This document shows, one piece after another, positions 1-13,385 of a stretch of 64,000 nucleotides of DNA. The stretch is from Parasponia andersonii (lineage: Eukaryota > Streptophyta > Magnoliopsida > Rosales > Cannabaceae), in assembly GCA_002914805.1 (NCBI GenBank), contig JXTB01000380.1:146294-210293 (forward strand). Reading direction: 5' to 3'. The number at the start of each line of letters is the position of its first letter. The stretch's first letter is position 1. The position numbers and the translations under genes were made by a program. The notes beneath the pieces were generated by a model. The model saw nothing but the letters and a program-made list of their open reading frames with translations, was not told the origin of the DNA and ran no database searches.

Positions 1-3000
1 ATCTCAAAACAAAGTTAACAACTCTAAATACTGAAACAAATTTCACAGTCATATTGCATAACAAGTGGCCTCATAATACGCCTAAAAAATCTACCTCAAT
101 GGATGAGGTAATTATGAGTATCCAATTGACACTAAATCATAAAATAATCCTTCTTATTATTATAACAATATACACATAGATGGATTTTTATTATCCATAC
201 AGCCTACAATCTCGGCATCATAAGATCCAACTATGTCTAGAGTATTGGTTAATTGATAAATCAATCATAAGATAAGATCCTGTGTACCCAAAAAATTACT
301 AAGTACCTAATAGACATGCGTACAACAAAATAGTAAGATCATAGCATGTTCATGCTTGAGTATAAATAAGATTGCTACTAACAAACATATAAGAACTAAA
401 CTCTTATGATCTCTCTTAATATCATCTAATGGACTTGTGGCCTTTTCTGTCACATTCTGGAATTTGTGATTTCTAAGAAGAATGATATCCCAAATATGAT
501 CTCTTTAAGAAATTTATTCAATATCAATTCTTTAAGACAATCTAAATTAGTGCAGTCATGAAGAACATGTATACTTAAAACATACGTGCTTCTTCAAAAT
601 TCTTCATATCTATACGATAAATTAACAATTATTCATCTCAGATATCAGGTGAGAATCATTACATGTGAGCATCATTAATATATAAAACTATAAAAATATA
701 ATTATTCCCACTGACCCTAATATATGTACATTGATCAACATCATTCTCCATAAATATTAATAATGACTTACCTCAAAACCAATCAGTATAGCCATATAAA
801 CACTCAATATTCAATCAAAATTGCAGTTCTCATATTCACTTGATGAAGTTCCAAGTCAGACTAGCACTAACAGCCATAAAATTAATAAAGTATCTTTAGA
901 AATAACTGAGAAGGTTTTCTAAAACTATTAGCCCGAAGCCTTACTTACACTTTTCACTTTAAAACATCATAATTATGCTTGGTCTACAATATTCATACCG
1001 ATCTAATGGAGTCACAACCATTGTCTAATTCAACCAAACCCCTCACTCAATAAGATAAGGAATTCATTGCACAAACAAGGATTAAGAATTGTTAATGACT
1101 TATTAATAGATAATTACTACAGAGGTATAATCAATGTCAAACTCGTGTTTTTGCCAATAAACCATAGAATCTTCAAAAAAAAAAAAAAAACCTTCAAATA
1201 TTGTAGGTATATCAAAACACTATGATCACCTAAAAAATTATACATATATTTTCATCCAGATATGGAGTCATTTTGTACCATAAGATCAAAAGATACAACA
1301 TTAGTGACTAAGTACTTCTAGTTAATCATAGGGTAATAATCACAATGGAAACAAAAATGGAGATGGTAACACAAAATATTCCTTTTCGAATAAAATCTCT
1401 CATAGCCTCAGACTTATTCTAGAAACATCAACAAAATTAACAGCTTTATGTGAGTCAATCATTATGGTGGTATGAGATAGATGATCAAATCTAGAATATT
1501 TTAATAACGTATGAATCATCATAAATCAATCCTTAAAAAATATCATACAATATCAAGAAATATGTAATTTATACCCTTTTGCAAATACCCATCAAGATCA
1601 TATTTTTGGAAAAAGCTTAAGAAGGTTTAGGACCATGTTCCATCTCATTATATCTCAAATAACCACCATTATCAGAATTGATCGCTTTCATCCGTTTTTC
1701 ATGAGTTAGACCTTTAGAGTAATAAGCTCAATATGATCATAACAGGAGTAATCATCTATAAAAATCCAGTCTTCTATAATTTCTCATAATCAGAGGAATC
1801 AATGGTCTACAAAACTTAGTATAGATAATTCCAATAAAACTGCATATTTGTCAATCTTACTCTTATAATTATGGCAATTTACTAATCATTAAAATAATAA
1901 GCATATGTACAACATCTTTGGATGACAAACTTGTAATACATCAAACGGCTCTACCACTAATCTTTCTATTTAAAATTCAAGAATTGTAACCTAATTCTTA
2001 TACAACAATATGAAAGATGTGTCTATCAAATATATAGAACCATTAATGATATATTAAATTTTCAATTCCTTAAGAAAAGTATATCCTAATCACCCAAAAT
2101 AAAATCAAGCTCCTCCAAGTCGAAGAAAAAAGTAGACAAGATCATGAAAAATCCAAAAAGAATATCTTATGCCTACTTATAATATGACTATCTCCAAAAT
2201 GTCAACTTTAAGATAATATTGTCTACCAAGTACACATATTATTCCAAAATTAGTTGGAAACTTTATCCCTATTAATGATATCTTTTATATCATTCTCTTC
2301 CCCAAATAAGCATTGTTGTCAACTCATCTATAATCGATTGCTACTCATAATGATCAAGTCTTATCTTTAATCAATTGTTTCTTTTGATTATCGTGACTTG
2401 ATGTAATCAAAAACAACTAGAGATAGAAGAGTTCTCACAATAATCCATATTAATTCCCATGAGCTTTAATAACCAAAAATCACCTTACCAATGTGGAGTT
2501 TTATGGTATCAACCAACTATAAATAGTAGATTTAGGAATCATACAAACTCACAAGGCCTAGTCCATTAAATTTACAACCCCTGGTGCAAGATCTATATCA
2601 TCAAATATAATAATTCCATTCAGCGTCTAAACGGCAAAGTTACAAAGATTGCATAAAGCTAGAGAAAATTACCAGGAGCAATATCACTAATATGCATGTA
2701 AAACCAAGATCATGCTATTTGCTCTTCCTCTCAACCTTCCCAATGATCTAATCAATAACGCGATCATTGTGTACTATAATTTCTTAAGCAAATAAAGACT
2801 CATTCACAAGTAAAGACAATGCACCAAATACTACAACCAAATGCATCAATCCACTATCGATAGGATAGAAAAGAATATGCAATTTATGACATTCAATATA
2901 TTTTCTTCACCAATCTAAGCATTCCACCAAATAATAAAATTATCGACGGGATAATTTAATTATCTATATGGACCTTAGTATTAATTGTGATCAATCAAGG

Positions 3001-4222
3001 AAAAATAAACAATAATAATCACAATCTTTTAATCAATAATTTGACATGCTCAACTCACGACAAACAAGTACAAAAACATTCAAAATTGGTCAAATTCTCA
3101 CAAAATACATACAAAAAAAGAGCAATAAATCATAAATTATCCATATAATATGCCAAAATTTATTTATCATTAATACTTAAATTTTCTAAGAATAAAAGAT
3201 GGCATATTACTTTAAGATATGGCATAAAAATGTGCTCAAAAATTGGCCAAAAAGTGAGCATATAATAATTAATGCAACTATAATTGACAATTTAACATAC
3301 TTAGACTCACAATAGGCGAGCACGTAAGCATTCACGATTTTCGCAATCTCACAATTAATTATGCTACATAATAGAAAATATTTCAAAATAAAATTTAAAA
3401 TATAAAATTATCTCCAAAAAATGTGTATACTCATAGATGGCATAAAATTATAAATATATGTGCATAACCATGTATAATATTAAATTATCAATCTTTGAAT
3501 ATAGCTAAATATGGCACAAAATACCAAAATATGCATACAATTATAAACAAGAATTAAATTATTTTAATTGTGAGATGCATTATTTTAAAAACATATTTAA
3601 AATATGTGTTATAATATAATAAAACATTTCACAGTGGCTAAAACAAACAAATAACCACACAAATAATTAGGACATAAAAAATAGAGCAAAATATCGAAAA
3701 CTGCAGAAGAAATGGTCCCCACACGTGCCTCTACATGCCAAGGAAACAAAGAATTGAAAAAAAATTAATTAAAAAAATTGAAAATCTAGGCTCCTAAGAT
3801 GACATGTCATTTTGGCTCCTTGAGCTTAGAAAACGACATATTGTTTTAGAGAAAACGACGACCCTTACAATCTTAGCGGGGTTTTGTTCTATATTTCATT
3901 TTCATTGGTTTTATAACATTTATTTGATAAAATAAGGCTCCAAACAAGTGCAAAAAAATTAATGAAAAATCGGTCATTTTCAAAGTTTCGAAACTTCAAA
4001 AAACTCAATAAACCCGGCCAAAGCAAATATAAACTCCACAAATATAATGCCTACATCACATATTTGTCCTCAATAATTAAAATGAAAATTTTTTGTACCA
4101 AAAAAAAATTCTCAGAAAAATATGTATATATTCACAGAAAAAACCCAAAAAAAAAATCTTTAAAAAATAAAAATAAATAACAGAATAGCTTTAAGTTAAA
4201 TGGATTAACTCTTGATACAAAT
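1..4222 (-). mobile_element. Decayed Ty1/copia retrotransposon internal region
   Basis: Minus-strand translation in broken frames shows copia pol pieces in the expected order. Around 1800-1590 there is integrase core sequence resembling 'FIDDYS.YGHI.L', followed by 'MKAINSDNGGYL', which matches the family's K-x-I/L-R-S-D-x-G-G-E-Y-L block. Around 330-20 there is RNase H sequence resembling 'LDIVGSYDAEIVGCMDNKNPS', and then a stretch like 'SW.SVNWILI.TSSIEVDF' (family: SWRSVKQTLIATSTMEAEF). Stops and frameshifts are everywhere and the base changes are mostly C to T or G to A, so nothing is translatable. About 1.2 kb of AT-rich leader (roughly 4200-3000) separates the primer site from the recognisable pol. 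The lineage is probably Tork/Tnt1-like, but that is inference. The other end lies outside the window. Confidence 0.8.
4206..4222 (-). other. Degenerate primer-binding site of the copia relic
   Basis: Directly inside the LTR the minus strand reads TTTGTATCAAGAGTT. This resembles the initiator-tRNA-Met primer site TGGTATCAGAGC of plant copia elements, with one inserted base and several substitutions. Its position next to a TGTTGAAC LTR end (plus-strand reading) supports the call. Confidence 0.5.
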
Positions 4223-4724
4223 TGTTGAACTTATATCCATCATTCGTTGACATTATACTAGCAACAATCCCATTTAAGCTTAATGTATATTATCAAAGCA
4301 TAAAGTGGGCATTACTTCTAATAGTTAGTTGATACACTTGCTCGGACATTGTCCTTCTCTCTGACACCTACAAGCTACGAAAACAGGTGAAAAATTAAGA
4401 AGGTAATGGTGTTAAGTACTTTTTGAATGGTCTTGAGCTTTTTGCCAAAAACCCACACCAAAATGAAACTCCATACTCTCTTACAAACTGGTCAACGACC
4501 AAATTTCTTAAAGAATGGTCTAGTGGGCTTTGTCACACATGCAGTAGTTCACATCTTTGGCCCAATGGGATGGTCAAATTATCCAAAGAATTTGAAACCA
4601 TGGACCTCAACCATATTAAAAGTATATAATCCATCTCATTATGGTTCATTAATTACATCATGCATAACACTATTTATATGCTTGTCATATTAAGTGAGTT
4701 GCCAATAAATTATGTTAGCCCACA
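4223..4724 (-). repeat. 5' LTR of the copia relic (about 502 bp)
   Basis: In plus reading this begins TGTTGAAC next to the primer site and ends in CCCACA, giving the TG...CA ends expected of an LTR. On the minus strand a TATAAATAG promoter box lies near 4680-4670, in the right orientation to drive the copia relic. The outer boundary is provisional, because the partner LTR lies outside the window and no target duplication can be checked. The short ORFs at 4423-4693 lie inside this LTR and are not genes. Confidence 0.5.
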
Positions 4725-5527
4725 CATAAAAATTCTGACAAGACTATTAAACGACATATGTGTACCATAGTGTCGTGTCAATTTATATTAGTATCTTTCA
4801 TAAAAAAGATAAGTCGTCTTATATGTAAAATTTCTCTCGTTCAATGATGTATGAAATGATAGACATTACTCGAGAGTTTATTATTATAAAAAAAAGACAC
4901 ACCATTGACAAGTTGAAAACAACCCGTAGTTATACATCTAAAATCTCTATGGTCGTTCGTGTAAAAAACACATCTTGTCTACCAAAGTTTGCTTTATTTT
5001 TAAGCATTTAAAGAAAGTTTGTTGTATCTCCCCCCTCCCCCCAAAAAAAAACTAATCGTGTCATTAACTAATTGAAACAACACGTGGTCTTATGTAAACG
5101 CTTACTGTCATTTCTATTAAATCGACACATAGATAAACCTTAGCAAGTTTGATAATCTAATTAGTAAAATTTCCCACGTTACAAAATTATTGATTCATTA
5201 TAGGTCTCAAAAAGTACAAGCTTTGTCGTTAAATTTATTAAACTTAACGATAGAAACAAGATAAAAATTCAAGAGATATTAACAATTCTACTAAATTTAT
5301 GTTTATACAGAGTCAAAAGCAAAAAGGATAGAAAAAGAAATAGGAATAAATTAAAAGAAAATAAGCAAATGATGAAGTCGACTTGATTCACATTTATACC
5401 ACCATAAAAAATAAAAAGACCATCCCTTCAAAATAAAAAAAAAAATAAAAGCAAAAAATAAATAAATAAATAGACCTAGAAATAAAGGTCAATTTCAAAA
5501 TGGAAAAAATGGTTACTTAAAAAAAAA
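4725..5527. other. AT-rich intergenic DNA, no gene seen
   Basis: No coding frame, RNA gene or clear repeat border is visible. The sequence has many A runs and scattered stops in all frames. Confidence 0.6.
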
Positions 5528-6050
5528 ATTAGGGTTCTTTTATTTTAGGAAAATAAAAATATATTAAATTTTTCGTTATATCAAATAAAACCTTGAATTT
5601 TTATTTTTTTTTAATTTTAGCAATAAAAACATTGAGTTTCTAATAATATCAATTAAAACTTTTAAGATTTTAAAATCCAATCAAATTAAACCCAAAATAA
5701 ATATTTAGTCGAATACATAACTTGATTAAGAAATGATTTTATTATTAAATATTCTATACTTATGAAATACTTTTTTAAATTTATTTTAGCTAAAAAAATT
5801 AATATTTTCAATATAAAATGAAATAATTTTCACTCAACTAAGATCCTTGCATATTAGCACACGACAATGTATATCAAAGAAAAATAAATCTTTTGACTAT
5901 AATCCAAAGATTTTATTTGATATAACTAAGAATTCAAAGTTTTTTCTTCTTTTTTTTTTTTTGCTAAAAAATTAAACAAAGACAATGCCTTTTTATCTTT
6001 TATATAATAAAAAACTCGGTTTTTTTTTTTGCTAAAATTAAAACACTAGC
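5528..6050. mobile_element. Candidate MITE with imperfect inverted ends
   Basis: GTTATATCAAATAAAACCTTG near 5575 is matched in inverted orientation by sequence near 5907-5930, with flanking 'TTTTAGCAAAA'-like tracts on both sides. The layout, an AT-rich stretch of about 0.5 kb with imperfect terminal inverted repeats, suggests a Mutator-like or unclassified MITE. I could not fix exact ends or a target duplication. Confidence 0.4.
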
Positions 6051-6092
6051 AATTTTTTTCGATAATAACCCCTCAAAAAAATTATAAAAAAC

Positions 6093-6112
6093 AAGAGAGA
6101 GAGAGAGAGAGA
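6093..6112. repeat. (AG)n microsatellite
   Basis: Ten AG dinucleotides in a row lie about 300 bp beyond the TRM1 stop codon. Confidence 0.9.
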
Positions 6113-6411
6113 TATAGATGCACTTAGTTTCTCTTCACTATTTAAGTCAAACAAATTTAATATCTTGAAGACGAAATACTGTTTAACGTTACACTTTCCA
6201 TAACCAAAATTTTTCTAAAAATCTCTTCCACGCAGCTCCAATCATCCACAGCAATTTTTGCACCGAAATTGAACTGCAGAGCGGCAACTAAGAGATACAA
6301 GAAAACTCACTCCGTCTCTGTATGAAAGAAAGTGGCAACATGTCATTTCTTTCTTATGGAGCCGCAGCCAGCTTCGTCAGCTCTGACACACTCCTAAAAT
6401 ATTTCGTTCCA

Positions 6412-9400
6412 TCAAGTTGAGTTTGGATCTTCTGTCTTTTGGCGCTTGGCTTCGGGCTCTTCACCACCTTCCTGGCTAAGAAGCCCATTCACAACCTCTT
6501 TGCCTAACAGAGAAATATGTTTGGAGGTGATTTGACGACCCGCCCTAAGTTTCGGACCCCAATGCCGTTCGGGATTTGGAAGGAAGCGAGCAATCTTCTT
6601 GGCTTGGGCTTTGCTAAGAGAGGCAACAGCTCGTGCGAAATTAGCCTGTCCAAAAAAGAGAAACGTAGGCAAGAGAATCATTAGTTCAACAACAAATAAC
6701 AAATACGACAATCATTAGTTTAGTAAAACGTACTTGAAGAACTGGTTCTTTAGCAAGAATCACACTTCCAGGCTGATCTGGTGGTTGAGCTTTCACCGGG
6801 TGGTTTTTGACCTATAAATGAAAGAAATTCATTACATTTTACTACCTCAACACTCCTTAAACTGATTAACAGAAATTTATCAATTGACAAAGAACTGAAG
6901 AAAAAAACTCAAGGCTCAAGGGAACTATTCCCAAGCTTGAAACATCAAGATTGGCTTGTTTCGATATATTTATTATAAGCAATAATGATGGAACTATAAT
7001 TTATGATCCCTATTCTATGTATAGGCAAATTATATTATCAAGTTGAACCTTTTTCAATACATCAAGTAAAAAGCAAGTCAAAACGAACAACCCTTACCCA
7101 GCAGCGCATTATGTCCCAAATGATATCCATGGGAGCATCTGCTTTCAATCCCAATGGATTTACATGAGTCCCTGATATACGATACCCAGCATTGATCACA
7201 GCAGATCTAAAAATCACAGCAGATGGAGAAGTGCACTTTAGAGTGGCACAGAGGTTGTGCAGACTCAAGAACAGGGGAACATCAGGCAATTCCTGGAAAC
7301 AGTTGCAGAGAAGAAATACTCGCATTTAGGCAAATAGTTTTCAGAATTATGTGCATTCAACAATGTTGTAATGCATATAAACAAGAAAGATCTACTGTGA
7401 ACCATAGTTCAGAAATTTTACAAATACAAGAGAGATATAACGGAAATGCAGGACCAGTTAGATCAGACATGAACATATTACAAAAAATAAATCTTCTAAC
7501 AGAAAAAGAAAAAGGCATAACCAAACAGTGACACCCATATGCCAATGTACTAAAACCTTTTAATTGGGACTGAAATGTTCATTAAACAGTAAGGTTTTAT
7601 ATACATATATAGCTGATAATTCTGAAAAGACATGCACCTCTGAGATTGTTGTTAGTACAGCAGAGATGCGGTCATAAGCAGGATATCTGTCCTTCATAGA
7701 TTTTACATCTGCTAGTATGGAAGCAACCCATTCTTGATCATGGATGGGAGCAGACCATATAGGGCCACCCATATTGAATTTCTTCCCACAGTCGCTGCAA
7801 TCTTGTGGAACAACAGGACCAAAACCAGGTAGATATCTTACGCTATTGTTCTGAAAAGATAAAAGTGCAGATACCTTGTTAAAAGGTTCTCAGACCTCTA
7901 ATTTAAGATAAACAGAGAGCCAACGACAACAGTTTGTTGATATGATCACTTTCTATCTTTCAGGAAAAACTTATAGCAAAGGATTAATAAGAACAATAAT
8001 GAGTTACTCATTGCATCATCCTTTATTATTTAGAGACACATGACCAGCAGAATATGGGTTATCTGCTAACAAAAATGACTTATCCAATTCCGAGCAAACA
8101 CAAAAAGCTAAATATGATCTGTCTACTAACAAACATGCCTCATCAAATACTCCCACAATACCTTTGCGATTGTCCTTCCAATGGGCTGTAAATGAAAAGA
8201 ATCACAGCCAGTGCACTGATAAACATAAGAGAGTTTGAGGGGAGTGTTCTTCATTGCACTTGCAGAGCTGCAAACCAATTTTAAAAGCTTTCAGTCAACA
8301 ACAGAAAGCAGAAGTCAGACAAATTTCTAAGTTTGAACACTATTTAAAATACTTTGGCCACCTACGAGTAGACACGGACAAAAACTCGAACATAGAAGTC
8401 CATCTGAACAGATAGCACAGGAACTATATATCGTTTATAACGATTGGCATGACTCTGCAGAAAAAATAATATACGAGAAAACCATACATCAAAATGAAAG
8501 ACATTGGAGATGACAAAAAAGATAATTTAAAACAAGAGAAAGAAGAGGAAGGATTTAGACAGAGATGTGGAAGACTATTATATCTTGAAATGTACAGAAA
8601 AAACTGTCCTCAGAAAGATGAATCACTTCCAGTTTAGATAAATCAAGAATGTACCGCAATTTGCTCAAAAGCCACACGATAGCAAAAATCTCAAGTGCAA
8701 TTTGTTTTCTCAAAACATAATCCATAGCAAAATTGTCCACTTTGTTATACTAAAAGAACACACATGCACACACGAAACAGTGGTGATTAGCCTCCAAAAA
8801 TTACTCTCAGATAATCATTGATAGTCAATTATCATTCGTATATTATAGCATGTAACACTGAACACTCCCAATATCAGTTCAATTCCTGTTCTTGTTAGAA
8901 ACATGTTCTTTAAACTATATCAAAATGTTTAAATTAAACATGAACAACAATATCAAGGACAGAGTACATAGAAGCATACCTCAATGCTGGCAAGGAGGAT
9001 CCTTAATGCCATTTCATGGCAATACTTTCCTCTCAATGGATAGGAACCATATCTAATACCAACCATAGTTGTTCAAACGTAAGGCAACAAACAAAAAATC
9101 ATTGTTCAATTAAAAGTTAAGTATTAGTTATGTAACCTACTTTGAATAGCAAACCTCCCCATTTCCCCCACAAAGCACAGCCATGTCAGTTGCTGTACAC
9201 ATCAGCAGGCCTCCGTCATCTACTGACTGAACAGCAGAGTCTAAGAATACGGAAGGTGAACCATAAGGATCAAGATCAACCTGCAACTCGAACCAATAAG
9301 GAATATGAATTGTTGTTCAAATAAAAAGGTTTCATATGCATGCAGGAAGGAAATCTCTAAATGAAGCACTTCTGCGAAACTAATATAAAAACACAAAAGA

Positions 9401-11367
9401 GCAGGTACATACCACTTCAAATTCTTTGGGATGGGTGAGCATGTATGCACGAGCATCAGTCAGATGTGATTCCACCTTTGCACACGTCACTGAACCATTG
9501 AACTTGATGTTTCTCCTACACGCTTCAACCGATGCTGTAGAAATGCAAATAATAACAATGACTTCTCTAATATACACATTAGCTGTGTAGGAGATATGAA
9601 AAACTTAATTTGTGAAGATGAGAAAAATCCCTAAATTACAGGCTGAGTATAAATTTTAAAAGCTAACGGAAAATTCAAGTNCTTCTCTTTTCTTAAACAA
9701 AAAACAAATAAAGTCCTTCTAGGAAGTTTAGAACCCCATAAAGATACATTTATATCAATACTGTAAGAAGCTTGACAATAACCTTTATCATTGTCGAGAG
9801 CCACAACTTGACCAATGCCCTCCACTTCACGAGCATATCTCAGAGCTCTTAAACCAGAAGCTGAAAGAGCCTAGAACTCGCAGAAAAAAGAGCACAATAA
9901 TCAGGCAACAATGAAGAACTCTGGGTTGATATTCACTAAAGTACTGGGATAAAGGAGGGGGGCAAAAAAGATAGATAACACCAAATAAAAGACAGCAAAA
10001 TTTTGAGAACCTCAAGAACTTTTGGGGGCTTCGGCTCTACCGGTCCTTTTCCCACTGTAGCTTTAACCACCTCTTCTGAAACGCCACAAGGTTCATCTTC
10101 ATCATGAGATATATCTTCTTGCACTTCATGATCTCCATTATATATTTCACCATTGATACCAGATCCATTAGGTGCTTCTTCTAGAACATTTTCTGAAGTA
10201 TCCTTTTCTGAAACCTTTGTCACTGTTTTCTTTCTTTTTGACAACCGTGCTTCGTGTTCTTCCTTTTGTTTGTCTATAAAAGTCCTTAGCACAGCAATGG
10301 AAATGTCCCTGTTGTTAACCTGATCATTTAAGGATGAGACAATCACAATCCTTCACATTGCGCAAAACTGCCAAGTTAGATAGTGCATACAACAAACCAA
10401 TTGTAATCAAAAAGCCAAGTGTGCATATTTAACATAAACAGAAAGTCAGAATGGAACAAGGGTTATATAGACATCAATAGCAGCAAATCAGTTGTTGGAA
10501 AAAAAGCAGTAACACATAGCTTACTCCGATGAAGGAGAGAAACTGCTAAGGCAACATCTTTAGGCTATCCATTCTACCATTTTGTATTCCCATTACACTC
10601 AACAATCCAACGTTATCTCGTAAGTCATAATAATAAGATATTAGAAAAGCAATGTACAAATCCAAAATATGCAATTAGGAGTAAATAATGATATGATATG
10701 ATTTGAATCCCATTGACCAAAAAGAATTAATCTGATCAATGAAAACCGTCTATCTTATAAGCATTTTATGCTTGTTGAAGAAAAAGCTGTACCATTTGGT
10801 CAGCATGTACTCTAATCTACACAGATTTTCCTCCTCCCAATTCCAGGAAAAGGTTTCTACGAACCTATGCTCCGCTCAATCGCGGGAAACAAATAAATAG
10901 ATACAAGAGGGAGAGGGCGAAAGTTGAACAAGTTAAGCATATGAAAATTATACCAATGTCTTCCCAACTAAATTCAATCGCAACAAGGTAAACAGAGCTC
11001 TTCAACTCGCTGAATACAGCTGCCCAAAATTAAACTCTTCACATCTTGGACTTTACTCTAAAACAGCATTTATTCAATTACGACAATAAAGCTATGTTCT
11101 CTCAATACAAAACCAACCCACTTCAACTTTTTCACTAATAACACTAACCCGCTTCCAATTTTCACATCTCAAACACAAAACCCATAAAAACTTCCGACTT
11201 AGAAACTCCATCAAAACCAATAACACAGCTCAAAAATCATCATTAAAAAGCAAAGACGAAGTTTTGGGCACCTGGCTTTTGTTGTAAAAGACTTTGTTTT
11301 TAGCGTCCATCAAAATCTCAGCCTCTCCTTCCTTGATGATAGAAAACTCACCGAGATCCATCGACAT
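6412..11367 (-). CDS. TRM1: tRNA (guanine26-N2)-dimethyltransferase, 12 exons
   Basis: The enzyme transfers two methyl groups from S-adenosylmethionine to G26 of tRNAs. The exons are 11367-11272, 10319-10011, 9870-9783, 9534-9413, 9280-9141, 9052-8980, 8454-8366, 8267-8162, 7850-7638, 7292-7098, 6811-6734 and 6645-6412. All introns are GT-AG and the phases agree, giving 580 residues, about the length of Arabidopsis homologues. Visible landmarks are the N-terminal '[14 protein letters not shown]', the cofactor-binding '[14 protein letters not shown]' (from about residue 134), the catalytic DPYG at 209-212, '[19 protein letters not shown]', and a likely zinc site of C324/C327 plus C359/C362. 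The basic C-terminal 'EAKRQK' could be a nuclear signal. The start chosen is the first in-frame ATG; upstream in frame there is only a GTG and then a TAA. A single N lies in intron 3 (9681) and does not affect coding. It appears intact. Confidence 0.95.
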
Positions 11368-11384
11368 CGTTCCCCCACTTTCAT
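11310..11384 (-). other. Overlapping upstream ORF (24 codons) at the TRM1 start
   Basis: An ATG at 11384-11382 lies 17 nt upstream of the TRM1 start, out of frame. It opens a 24-codon frame that ends in TGA at 11310, inside exon 1. If the transcript includes it, scanning ribosomes meet it first, so it could lower TRM1 translation. Use of this frame is inference. Confidence 0.45.
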
Positions 11385-11542
11385 GCAACAAAAATTTCTG
11401 GGTCTTCCTCTTCCCGACCTCCTCTCCTAGCTTCGTAGGGAGTAGAGAGGACACTATAAAGGCCTGTGCTTGGGCTTATTCTGAGTTTGAGGTATTGTTG
11501 GATTCTGAGAGTTTGTGCTCCTTTTTCACGAAATTAACGAGC

Positions 11543-11551
11543 TTTTATATA
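11543..11551 (-). promoter_or_regulatory. TATA box of TRM1
   Basis: The minus strand reads TATATAAAA about 180 bp before the TRM1 ATG, a plausible distance for a plant gene with a leader of about 150 nt. Confidence 0.5.
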
Positions 11552-11577
11552 CACTTTCTTGTAAGATGGAAGCCCCG

Positions 11578-11671
11578 AAACCCTATCCCTCACTGCTACT
11601 GCTTCTCCAATTTTTCTTTTTAACTCTAATTATTAATTTATCTACTTTCTCTCTCTCTTCTTAAACCCTAA
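11578..11671. promoter_or_regulatory. Two telo-box-like motifs upstream of TRM1
   Basis: AAACCCTA occurs at 11578-11585 and AAACCCTAA at 11663-11671 (plus-strand reading). Telo-boxes are common in promoters of plant translation and ribosome genes, which suits a tRNA modification enzyme. The role here is inferred. Confidence 0.45.
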
Positions 11672-13380
11672 TTCTTCACCCCGGCGCACGTTAGCTTTCG
11701 TTAGTACTTTTATGCTAAAATGAGCTGGCGTAATAAAATGCCGCAGGCAGGCTGACACTGATTTTGGAGCAGAAGATCCATGTTAGATTTAGACAATTAA
11801 AAAGCAAAAGGATTAAAGGTTAAAGGCACAATTGGTCCTTTTATTGTGTAGGTTGTTACTACTTGGTTTCTATTGTTTTAAATTTGGCAACTAAGTCCCT
11901 TAATTGCTAGCAAATATTAAATGGTCAGAGAAAACATTAAAATATCTAGTTTTGTTTTCCGTCTAAATTTTAATTAACAATTGACGGAATGGCTGGGTAT
12001 GCAATCTCTAAATTTAGGATGTGATCGATTCCCCTTTCTCTTTTCAAAAGAAAAAAATAAATCTAATTTAGGAGTCAAGAGCTAATGTGGGACAATGGTA
12101 AGACTTTAGGTGGTCAAAAAAGTCTTTAAACCCACAAGTAAATTGTAACGTTTTATATAGTCTGCATAAGAAAAAATAGTAATGGACTCTAAACTTACAA
12201 GTTGTTATTTTTTAAAACTAAATTAGTCATGTACAAAGTATATAATTGAATATTATTTGATTCTTAAAAATCAAATTCGAAGTATTATTCTTATCCATAA
12301 TCACACTATATGCATATACATGATTTATTTCTGTTAAAATTTTATAGTTTGAGACAAAATAGTCATTAGTATAATAATTACGTAATTCTCGACAATCTAC
12401 TATGTAAGTTAAAATTCAAAATATCATTTGTCGGCTATATTTACCAAACTATATACATTATAACTAACTTATTTCTATTAAAAATTTAATAATTCGGGAT
12501 AAAATAATTATTACTACAACAATTATATAATTTAATTTAGTCTCTTATGTAAATTAAAAATTAAAGGGCTAAAATGGTATAAGTATAATTTAGAGGTTAT
12601 TCGTGTAATTAATTCTTCATTGTATTCTTCGAGCATTACATTGTTGTTCCTTAACAATAAAAATAAAAGAAATGAAAAAGAATGACATTATTGTGATTTT
12701 AATATCTCTATATCATTAAGGAAATTATTAAATAATATTGATGGTACCGACAATAGGGAGATTGAGTGATTAATCTGCTCAATTAAGCACTCATTAAAGG
12801 AATTTATTACTAATATTTGATTGATCAGAACAAAAAATCTAGGTTGATTGTAACTAATGAATTGAAAGGGGACATTTGGATCTGTACTCGAACTTCATTT
12901 GCTTACTATGTAATACAGAGATATACTCAAACCTGAGACGTTTGACTCTATCGAATCTCTATACGAGGATAACCCTATAGTGGGTCTGACATGTGGATTG
13001 TACTCAAATAAAGGACAGAATTTCGTCTGCATCCAAGCTAGAAGCACTTGAGAAAGTTCTATTGGATTGTCCATATGATATGTTAAAAATACTCTCATTT
13101 CATGACATTTTATACCGACATTGTTTTTTTATTTATTTATACGTTTTTTTTCAGCAAATTTATCATGATTTAAGTAGTTGGATAAAAATAATAATAATAA
13201 ATATATATTATTTAATAATTTTGTTATCTATTTTTATTACCAAAAGAAGTGAATAATAAAATTTAATTAGACAAAATAATAATTTTGAAAAAAAAAAACT
13301 ACTAGATTAATGCCTTGTACATATATATTTTAGTTCACTTTAATCTAATGCAATTGCATTTTGCAAGCAGGATATGAGTT
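11672..13380. other. Intergenic DNA between TRM1 and the Tat element
   Basis: No gene is visible. It contains a diverged direct duplication of about 142 bp (from 12328 and again from 12470) and very AT-rich sequence from 13100 on. Confidence 0.6.
12328..12590. repeat. Direct duplication, about 142-bp period
   Basis: 'TTTATTTCTGTTAAAATTTT' near 12328 recurs as 'TTATTTCTATTAAAAATTTA' near 12470, followed in both by GAGACAAAATA/CGGGATAAAATA and then by CTATGTAAGTTAAAATT/CTTATGTAAATTAAAAATT. It is two diverged tandem copies. Confidence 0.55.
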
Positions 13381-13385
13381 CCAAG

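Noticed and set aside
4423..4693. Two overlapping plus-strand ORFs
   Set aside because: They fall inside the copia LTR, opposite its promoter, and resemble no protein family.
11368..11454. N-terminal extension of TRM1 starting at GTG
   Set aside because: The frame has no ATG in this stretch and a TAA lies upstream. The ATG at 11367 gives the usual start and length of plant homologues.
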